NCBI GenBank assembly: GCA_021794775.1
Contig: JAJYQG010000025.1
Coordinates: 1 to 8,248, forward strand
DNA: 8,248 nt
Direction of reading: 5' to 3'
Source of the DNA: Pseudomonadota bacterium
GTDB lineage: Bacteria; Pseudomonadota; Gammaproteobacteria; Burkholderiales; Ferrovaceae
Below the pieces are notes generated by a model. The model was not told the origin of the DNA. It was given only the letters and a program-made list of their open reading frames with translations, and did no database searches. Positions within the stretch are counted from its first letter, which is position 1; the number at the start of each line of letters is the position of its first letter. Made by a program: the position numbers and the translations under genes. Below are positions 4,543-8,248 of the stretch, one piece after another.

Positions 4543-4713
4543 ATGAAAAACCATACCCACGCCGGCCAACGCGGCAAACGCACCAAACCCCGATTCAACC
4601 GAATGATTGTCGCTCATCTTCGCGCAATGTGGGTGCAACTGACCTGCAAGATACCAGAAGACACTGATACCACGACCGAAGCAAGGTGGCGCGAAGTTGA
4701 GAGGCGTCTTTGA
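4543..4713 (+). CDS. Hypothetical basic small protein, 56 aa
   Basis: This short gene has a very strong binding site, AGGAGG (4533-4538), 4 nt upstream of ATG 4543 and 4 nt after tRNA-Ile. The N-terminus is strongly basic and Gly/His rich (KNHTHAGQRGKRTKPRFNR), followed by a hydrophobic helix (MIVAHLRAMWVQL), an acidic turn with Thr repeats (PEDTDTTTE) and a charged helix (ARWREVERRL). The basic head suggests nucleic-acid or ribosome contact, but no family is recognised. It is followed 25 nt later by another small gene with an equally strong site. Confidence 0.75.
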   Translation: MKNHTHAGQRGKRTKPRFNRMIVAHLRAMWVQLTCKIPEDTDTTTEARWREVERRL

Positions 4714-4738
4714 CCCCGCAAAAACACAGGAGAAGCCA

Positions 4739-4921
4739 ATGTCTGAACAAGCAAAAATTTCTTGCATGGCACTAAAACGAGATCCGAAGCGGACTGGTCG
4801 GAATCAGATTTCAGGCCGGGCCTGGGTGCGCGGCAACAAACAGCACTTCCGAGGATTTCTTCAGGGAAGCGAACGAAGTGAACGCCTTGGTCGAGCAAAA
4901 ACGGTTTGTGGATCGTCCTGA
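4739..4921 (+). CDS. Hypothetical basic small protein, 60 aa
   Basis: This is an unrecognised protein. The ATG at 4739 follows CAGGAGA (4727-4733); the frame extends upstream, but that part lies inside the previous gene. It is rich in Arg, Lys and Gly (ALKRDPKRTGRNQISGRAW, GNKQHFRGF, GSERSERLGR) with two isolated Cys, and no membrane segment. It is likely a small nucleic-acid-binding or unfolded protein. It is the last gene of the unit begun at promoter 1; promoter 2 follows 14 nt after its stop. No clear terminator hairpin was found in between, though a run of six T follows the stop. Confidence 0.75.
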   Translation: MSEQAKISCMALKRDPKRTGRNQISGRAWVRGNKQHFRGFLQGSERSERLGRAKTVCGSS

Positions 4922-4935
4922 TGTTTTTTAGTGCG

Positions 4936-4964
4936 TTGACAATCGTATGCACCTACGATATAAT
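4936..4964 (+). promoter_or_regulatory. Consensus sigma70-type promoter 2 with internal palindrome
   Basis: TTGACA (4936-4941), a 17-nt spacer and TATAAT (4959-4964) match the consensus fully. The spacer differs from promoter 1 at only two positions (T for C and A for G). The ATCG...CGAT near-palindrome (4942-4959) is kept, again with 14 of 18 symmetric positions. Transcription would start near 4971, about 20 nt upstream of ATG 4990. Confidence 0.92.
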
Positions 4965-4989
4965 GAACGCATATTAACCGGATGGCATC

Positions 4990-5220
4990 ATGGAAGATTC
5001 GGCAAGGGCACCCGTTACGGAGTCGAAGTATTGTTTTGAAAGATCGGAGTTGCGCGTGATGCAGAACACTGCGGCAAATAACGAGGAATTTTTGAATATG
5101 GTGGCAAATTTGGTTGGCGCATTGAGCGAGAAGGTGGATGACCTCAAGGATGCCCTTCATAGCCTTGAGGCGAGCTTTAATAGCCTTCATGCGAAGTATG
5201 AGGATAAATGCAATGACTGA
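4990..5220 (+). CDS. Small coiled-coil protein, 76 aa (start uncertain)
   Basis: The first gene behind promoter 2. ATG 4990 lies about 20 nt after the predicted transcript start, with no good binding site. ATG 5059, preceded by CGGAG, would give a 53-residue protein. The C-terminal 45 residues show a heptad pattern of Leu, Val and Ala (LVGALSEKVDDLKDAL, then HSLEASFNSLHAKYEDK), so it probably forms a coiled coil or helical bundle. This is visible in both versions. No enzymatic motif is seen. The stop at 5218 overlaps the start of the next gene by 8 nt, so the two are coupled. Confidence 0.75.
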   Translation: MEDSARAPVTESKYCFERSELRVMQNTAANNEEFLNMVANLVGALSEKVDDLKDALHSLEASFNSLHAKYEDKCND

Positions 5221-5500
5221 CGAAACAGATAACCTCGAATGGTCTCGGTGGCACCACAACCCGTTTAACGCTATCGCGGAAGTGGCAACCCCGAAAGACA
5301 TCACGAAGATGGCGGAAGCCATTCTTGAGATCATGTCCTGGTCCGAAGTGAACGGGAAAACCTTGCTGAATGATTTACTGCAGGAGGTTTCCGACGCGAC
5401 AGGGATTGTTGTCAACTACATTCAACTCGGCTCAGATTTCCGTACTTCTTACCGTGCTGCCTACGCCAAACCAGCGTCGAGTAACAAGCCGAAAGGATAG
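5213..5500 (+). CDS. Hypothetical protein, 95 aa
   Basis: This is an unrecognised protein. The ATG at 5213 overlaps the end of the coiled-coil gene and is preceded by GAGGA (5199-5203). A Trp/His/Asn-rich N-terminus (NLEWSRWHHNPFN) leads into a helix (DITKMAEAILEIMSW), a second helix (GKTLLNDLLQEVSDATG), a strand with aromatic residues (IVVNYIQLG) and a polar basic tail. This looks like a small helical adaptor; no membrane segment or motif is seen. Five bases separate it from the next gene, so it belongs to the same operon. Confidence 0.83.
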   Translation: MTDETDNLEWSRWHHNPFNAIAEVATPKDITKMAEAILEIMSWSEVNGKTLLNDLLQEVSDATGIVVNYIQLGSDFRTSYRAAYAKPASSNKPKG

Positions 5501-5505
5501 AGATA

Positions 5506-5766
5506 ATGGCCGACGAAACAAGGTCAATGTGCGAATGGTTGATCTGGCTGCGTTCTGGCGGTGTCATCGAACGAACGGCAACATCCTACCCGAAAGCCGT
5601 TCGTTACCACAAAAAGATAACCTGGTCCATGCTGGACAAACTGGAAGATGCGGGGCTGATCGTTTGGAGCGACTTTTCGCATGACTCGTCGAAGCGTCAC
5701 CATATTGCAAAATGCAAGGTGCTACTCACACCTGCGGGAGAGTTGGTTGCGGAGGGAAGGTCGTGA
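5506..5766 (+). CDS. Hypothetical protein, 86 aa, possible winged-helix shape
   Basis: The ATG at 5506 follows AAGGATAGAGATA. The middle carries two helices around a short loop (SYPKAVRYHKKITWSMLDKLEDAGLIVWSD), followed by a strand (HHIAKCKVLLTPAGELVA). The order helix, turn, helix ending in AGLI, then strand, then LTPAGE is typical of winged-helix DNA-binding proteins, where LTPAG follows the wing. This is a shape argument only; I do not recognise a named family. If correct, it would be a candidate regulator for the repeated promoters. Its stop overlaps the next start as GTGA. Confidence 0.8.
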   Translation: MADETRSMCEWLIWLRSGGVIERTATSYPKAVRYHKKITWSMLDKLEDAGLIVWSDFSHDSSKRHHIAKCKVLLTPAGELVAEGRS

Positions 5767-5945
5767 ACCAAATTGCAAAGGTGCCACGAAAAATCAATGA
5801 TTGCGGCGATATTGAAAAGGCCCTTGCAGTCATCGATAAATACAACGACGTTCGCCCGAGCGAAACGGTTTGGAGTGAGAAGCGATTGCTGAACAGCGCC
5901 GGAATTGGCGTGCAAGATCAAAAAAGGGGGCAAAGTGGAAACTGA
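5763..5945 (+). CDS. Hypothetical small protein, 60 aa
   Basis: A GTG start at 5763 overlaps the stop of the previous gene by 4 nt (GTGA) and is preceded by GGAGGGAAGG. It is an unrecognised protein with a helical central region (GDIEKALAVIDKYNDV) and a polar, Gly/Gln-rich C-terminus (GVQDQKRGQSGN). No membrane segment or motif is seen. The next gene begins inside its last ten nucleotides, so three genes here are chained by overlap, as in tightly packed phage operons. Confidence 0.75.
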   Translation: MNQIAKVPRKINDCGDIEKALAVIDKYNDVRPSETVWSEKRLLNSAGIGVQDQKRGQSGN

Positions 5946-6153
5946 AGAGGTAATTCGAAAAACCGTGGCATTGGCGCAAGCCCAATTGTCCAACGTGGAG
6001 CAATTTGACGGCGGCGTGCTGCTTGTGAAGGACGAACTCTTGGATTACTTCGTCGGAATGGATGGGGAAAATGCTTTTGTACGGACTTCCGAAGACCTCC
6101 CGGCTTTTACCGAAACTTCAATGGCCCAACCCGGAGCGGGACTCGCCAGATAA
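5935..6153 (+). CDS. Hypothetical small acidic protein, 72 aa
   Basis: The GTG at 5935 is preceded by AGGGGG (5925-5930) within the end of the previous gene, which it overlaps by 11 nt. It is acidic and unrecognised. A first helix (EEVIRKTVALAQAQLS) is followed by FDGGVLLVKDELLDYFVG, which reads as strand-turn-helix, then a short strand (AFVRTS) and a Pro/Gly-rich tail. There is no Cys, signal peptide or membrane segment. It is the last gene of the chain begun at promoter 2 before the terminator-like hairpin at 6161-6200. Confidence 0.75.
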   Translation: METEEVIRKTVALAQAQLSNVEQFDGGVLLVKDELLDYFVGMDGENAFVRTSEDLPAFTETSMAQPGAGLAR

Positions 6154-6160
6154 GCCATCC

Positions 6161-6200
6161 GGCTTTCGGACGCCTGGGAACAGAAGGCCAGCATTTTTTT
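6161..6200 (+). terminator. Terminator-like hairpin upstream of the release factor
   Basis: GGCTTTC (6161-6167) can pair with GAAGGCC (6183-6189) over 7 bp with one G-U, followed by AGCA and a run of seven T (6194-6200). This is a plausible intrinsic terminator or attenuator, although the loop is 15 nt long. A partly competing stem (6172-6177 with 6188-6192) is also possible. The release factor binding site starts 4 nt later. Confidence 0.45.
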
Positions 6201-6215
6201 AACAAGGAGAAAATC

Positions 6216-6891
6216 ATGAAGGTCTTGCTCGAAATCCGCCCCGGCGAGGGGGGCCAGGATGCCCGGTTGCTTGTGCAGAACCAGGCTGCAATTTATATCC
6301 GTTTTGCGGAAACACATGGCCTTGCTGTGGAAACCGAGGAGCAGGACTCCCTTTGAAGTTCTGATCGAGGGCGATGCTTCGCTGGTCAGTCCCCTTCTCA
6401 ATGAATCCGGAGGCCATCGTTGGCAGCGTGTGCCGCCTACTGAGCGCAACGGACGGGTACATACCTCAACCGTCACCGTAGCGGCCTTCCAGATCGAGCA
6501 GAACGAGCCTGGTTGGGTTTTGCGCGAGCAGGACATAAAAGTGTTCACGACGCGAGATACCGGCCCAGGCGGGCAGCACCGGAACACCACGGATTCTTGC
6601 GTTGTCATGCGACACATGCCCACCAGCATCGAGGCCAAGGCTGCAGCCCGGTCGCAACACCAAAACCGGCGACTGGCAAGGCAAATGCTCGAAGCGCGGG
6701 TAGCGGCCCATTACCGGTCTTTGTTGGAGGCGAACAAGGTGCAAGACAGGAAGGCGAAGGTCGGCAGTGGCGAACGGGCCGACAAGATTCGGACATACCG
6801 GGAAAAGGATGATCGCGTCACAGATCACCGAAGCGGGAAGAAAGCCAGCCTGGGACGTGTGATCCGTGGCGATTTGAGTTTGTTGTGGTAA
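6216..6891 (+). CDS. RF1-like peptide chain release factor with programmed +1 frameshift
   Basis: ATG 6216 follows AAGGAGA. The first frame (LLEIRPGEGGQDA, the start of domain 2 of class I release factors) ends after 46 codons at CTT TGA (6351-6356). Shifted +1, translation continues with GAA at 6355 to TAA at 6889, giving 224 residues. The shifted part has HRWQRVPPTERNGRVHTS, the domain 2 recognition loop, with PPT where RF1 has PAT or PVT and RF2 has SPF. GPGGQHRNTTDS is the catalytic GGQ motif that enters the peptidyl transferase centre, and a basic C-terminal domain follows. Domain 1 is absent (bacterial RF1 is about 360 aa). CTT TGA with an upstream Shine-Dalgarno-like AGGA is the arrangement that autoregulates RF2 (prfB). 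A base-call error in CCCTTT is the alternative. Confidence 0.9.
6336..6357 (+). promoter_or_regulatory. prfB-type +1 frameshift site
   Basis: GAGGAG (6336-6341) and AGGA (6343-6346) lie a few nt upstream of CTT TGA (6351-6356). In bacterial prfB an internal Shine-Dalgarno, a 3-nt spacer and CUU UGA C drive slippage from CUU to UUU when RF2 is scarce. Here the spacer from AGGA is 4 nt and the base after TGA is A, not C. Both frames encode release-factor sequence that joins without loss. Confidence 0.7.
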
Positions 6892-6944
6892 GACGCGAGC
6901 CGATACGCGACCCATTATCGGCCCCAGTCGGGGTGGCCCCGGAC

Positions 6945-7100
6945 ATGCCAATGATCTCAGCGAGATCTGTTTGGTGTTCTGCATGCGAAAGTGAACATCT
7001 GCTGGTGGGCAAGCCGCAAGTCGTGTTGTACGTTCCGAAAGGACGGGTGATGCGCGAGAATTCTCAATCGGAAAGGAGTGGTGGCCATGGACAATCGTGA
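6945..7100 (+). CDS. Hypothetical small CxxC protein, 51 aa (start uncertain)
   Basis: This is an unrecognised protein with VWCSACESEHLLVGKPQVVL, where one C-x-x-C pair could be half of a zinc site or a redox pair. ATG 6945 is preferred; GTG 6885, overlapping the release factor stop, would add 20 residues but has no binding site and crosses a strong hairpin (GGCCCC...GGGG, around 6920-6935). ATG 6951 is also possible. A strand (PQVVLYVPKGRV) and a polar tail follow the Cys pair. The end overlaps the next gene by 14 nt. Confidence 0.65.
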   Translation: MPMISARSVWCSACESEHLLVGKPQVVLYVPKGRVMRENSQSERSGGHGQS

Positions 7101-7281
7101 TTTTCCAAAAATGACCGGATACGGGCAAGAAGATATTACGGATACAACGGAAACACAGGATTTTTCACAAGCTTTTGCTGAAATCAGGGAGAGCCGTTCT
7201 TTGGCTTGCGAACTAGCCCAGACCGGCGGGATCGATTTACCGTCGTATGCCCTTATGACCGCCAAAAAGTTAAAGGAGTAG
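7087..7281 (+). CDS. Hypothetical small protein, 64 aa
   Basis: ATG 7087 follows AAGGAG (7073-7078), in a start region nearly copied before the gene at 7287. It is an unrecognised, mostly acidic protein: a disordered, Thr/Asp/Glu-rich N-terminal third (GQEDITDTTETQD) leads into a helix (FSQAFAEIRESRSLACELAQ) and a C-terminal helix (LPSYALMTAKKLKE). It carries one Cys and no membrane segment. The stop lies 5 nt before the next ATG, with the next binding site inside this gene's last codons, so the two are coupled. Confidence 0.78.
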   Translation: MDNRDFPKMTGYGQEDITDTTETQDFSQAFAEIRESRSLACELAQTGGIDLPSYALMTAKKLKE

Positions 7282-7286
7282 CCGCC

Positions 7287-7532
7287 ATGGATAGCTTTGT
7301 TTTTTCCGAACAAGATCGAAGGGATTTCGAGGCGGCTTTTGGGCGCGCTTTTGCCAGACTGCAGATCCTCAACGGGGGCGCCGAACCGGCACTGCAGGCC
7401 AACCCGTTTGACGAAGAATTCCACGCCAAAATGCTTTCTGGTGATTTCTTCCGCGAAAACATGGACGCATACCAGCGCGGGAGGAATGTCGTCCAAAAGT
7501 TCAATGAGGCATTTTCGGGAGCGACATCATGA
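7287..7532 (+). CDS. Hypothetical helical protein, 81 aa
   Basis: ATG 7287 follows AAGGAG (7273-7278). This is an unrecognised, mostly helical protein: SEQDRRDFEAAFGRAFARLQIL forms one amphipathic helix and FFRENMDAYQRGRNVVQKFNEAF another, joined by a Gly/Pro/Asn-rich linker with one possible short helix (FDEEFHAKML). The regular Phe and Ala spacing suggests a small bundle. No Cys, membrane segment or motif is seen. The stop overlaps the next start as ATGA (7529-7532). Confidence 0.82.
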   Translation: MDSFVFSEQDRRDFEAAFGRAFARLQILNGGAEPALQANPFDEEFHAKMLSGDFFRENMDAYQRGRNVVQKFNEAFSGATS

Positions 7533-7861
7533 AAGAGCGAAAAGATCGGTTCTGTTTGCGCTTGTCGGTCATCCAGAAGGAATATGACCGACGCGGATGG
7601 ACGCTTAGACACGTCAGTTGGGGTAGGGAAAGTGCAGCGCTACCGCGTGGCGTCCTCTTGAGAGGGCTGCTGACCGTTCTCAACGCAAAGCTTCGAGGCA
7701 AGTACCAGCGCCCATACTTGGCCCGGCAATGGCTTGAAGAAGATCGCCTGATGGTAATGCCATTGCCGGTCGCCAGTCAGAAACATCGGGAAAGCAGGAG
7801 GAAATATCGTGAAAGAGCGAAAAAAGCGCTTCAATTTGCGTCTGTCCGTTGTTCATCGTGA
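7529..7861 (+). CDS. Basic protein, 110 aa, first of a tandem paralog pair
   Basis: ATG 7529 overlaps the previous stop by 4 nt. The N-terminus MKERKDRFCLRLSVIQKEYDR matches, with several conservative changes, that of the protein from 7809, so the two arose by duplication. Shared features continue: a Trp/Gly/Arg stretch (VSWGR here, IRWGRG there), a helix beginning YLARQWLEEDRL (RVVARWMEDDHL there), then a short PLP motif. The protein is strongly basic and may bind nucleic acid. Its last 17 residues are read, in another frame, from the first 53 nt of the next gene. Its original end was therefore probably near residue 93, and the tail looks accidental. Confidence 0.8.
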   Translation: MKERKDRFCLRLSVIQKEYDRRGWTLRHVSWGRESAALPRGVLLRGLLTVLNAKLRGKYQRPYLARQWLEEDRLMVMPLPVASQKHRESRRKYRERAKKALQFASVRCSS

Positions 7862-8021
7862 GTTTGACCGGCTCGAACAGTTCGGGTGGTGGCGCGTGGG
7901 CCGTATTCGTTGGGGAAGAGGTGCCGCAGATCCGGCGATTTTGACGCGCAGGGTGGTTGCACGGTGGATGGAAGACGACCATCTGTTCGTAAAAACGCCG
8001 CTACCGGCAGATTCATATTGA
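7809..8021 (+). CDS. Basic protein, 70 aa, second of the tandem paralog pair
   Basis: GTG 7809 follows AGGAGG (7796-7801). MKERKKRFNLRLSVVHREFDR aligns with the start of the 7529 protein, and the region around IRWGRG, RVVARWMEDDHLF and PLPADS follows its order. It is shorter by about 40 residues: a middle segment and the tail are absent. Function is unknown; the basic charge and lack of membrane segments fit a nucleic-acid-binding role. The gene ends at a TGA just upstream of promoter 3, with no terminator seen between them. Confidence 0.82.
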   Translation: MKERKKRFNLRLSVVHREFDRLEQFGWWRVGRIRWGRGAADPAILTRRVVARWMEDDHLFVKTPLPADSY

Positions 8022-8046
8022 CGATCGAAGGCGCATACGATACAAT
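8018..8046 (+). promoter_or_regulatory. Weaker third copy of the promoter with internal palindrome
   Basis: TTGACG (8018-8023), a 17-nt spacer and TACAAT (8041-8046) have one change in each box. The ATCG...CGAT near-palindrome (8024-8041) is kept, with 14 of 18 symmetric positions, although its inner bases differ from the other two copies. Transcription would start near 8053, about 27 nt before the TTG at 8080. The -35 box overlaps the end of the preceding gene. Confidence 0.85.
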
Positions 8047-8079
8047 AAAATCAAACAATACGAAGCGAGAGGGAATTCA

Positions 8080-8248
8080 TTGAACGACGAAACGAACGAT
8101 CAGGTCCACGGCATGACCGAAAAGGAGGCTGTGGCGATTGCGCTTTTATCCGATGAGACGCATAGCGCTTCGGCTCTTGCGGCGGATCTGGCGAACAAGC
8201 TTTGGCCGGATGAAATGGCGTCTGACGAAACGCCTCACAGGCGAAGGC
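8080..8248 (+). CDS. Hypothetical protein, N-terminal part, runs off the window
   Basis: TTG 8080 follows GAGAGGGA (8067-8074) at suitable spacing; an in-frame ATG at 8113 lacks such a site. The visible part starts with a short polar lead (NDETNDQVHGMTEKE), a helix rich in Ala and Leu (AVAIALLSDETHSASALAADLANKLW), then a polar, acidic-basic stretch. It is an unrecognised protein, open to the window edge. It is the first gene behind promoter 3. Confidence 0.72.
   Translation, partial: MNDETNDQVHGMTEKEAVAIALLSDETHSASALAADLANKLWPDEMASDETPHRRR

Noticed and set aside
4982..5059. ATG 4982 starting a 24-codon frame behind promoter 2
   Set aside because: No binding site, and the overlapping frame at 4990/5059 encodes a clear coiled coil and is coupled to the next gene.
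4861..5415. Minus-strand frame of 184 codons
   Set aside because: It is antisense to promoter 2 and two well-started plus-strand genes; no binding site and no recognisable product.
6466..7128. Minus-strand frame of 220 codons
   Set aside because: It is a shadow of the release factor gene, whose plus-strand sequence has clear family motifs.

Overview
The window looks like part of a tailed bacteriophage genome, probably a large phage of a proteobacterium. It could also be a prophage or phage-plasmid. The evidence is a dense run of very short, mostly unrecognisable plus-strand genes, thirteen tRNA genes scattered between them, strong AGGAG-type ribosome binding sites, perfect sigma70-type promoters, and a phage-type peptide chain release factor. 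There are no structural, lysis, replication or integration genes here, so the host assignment is an inference.

Layout. 1-492 holds no credible protein gene. It is rich in RNA stems, ends in a multi-hairpin domain closed by a 17-bp helix (332-492), and is probably the 3' part of a large structured non-coding RNA placed before the tRNAs. 511-856 holds tRNA-Cys, -Ala, -Ser and -Glu, followed by a 5' fragment of a second tRNA-Ser (865-883). A consensus promoter (905-933) then starts a long unit: two small genes, a hairpin-rich leader-like stretch (1616-1809), two more small genes, tRNA-Thr, -Leu, -Pro and -Asp, a frame-broken Cys-motif gene, a small gene, a tRNA with CAU anticodon, a conserved phage gene, two oversized tRNAs (Asn and a second CAU), tRNA-Trp, a small gene, tRNA-Ile and two small genes.

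A second copy of the same promoter (4936-4964) begins a packed, overlapping cluster of five small genes (4990-6153). After a terminator-like hairpin comes a 224-residue RF1-like release factor. Its reading frame is broken at CTT TGA exactly as in the programmed +1 frameshift of bacterial prfB. Five more small genes follow, including a tandem paralog pair (7529-7861 and 7809-8021). A third, weaker promoter copy (8018-8046) precedes a gene that runs off the window.

How it fits together. The window is mostly translation equipment: tRNAs for Cys, Ala, Ser, Glu, Thr, Leu, Pro, Asp, Asn, Trp, Ile and Met/Ile2, plus a release factor. Three promoters share an 18-nt near-palindrome between -35 and -10, so one phage or host regulator may control all three units. 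The most unusual items are two tRNAs with the same two-hairpin insertion inside the T-loop, the RF1-like gene with an RF2-like UGA frameshift, and the large RNA at the left edge.
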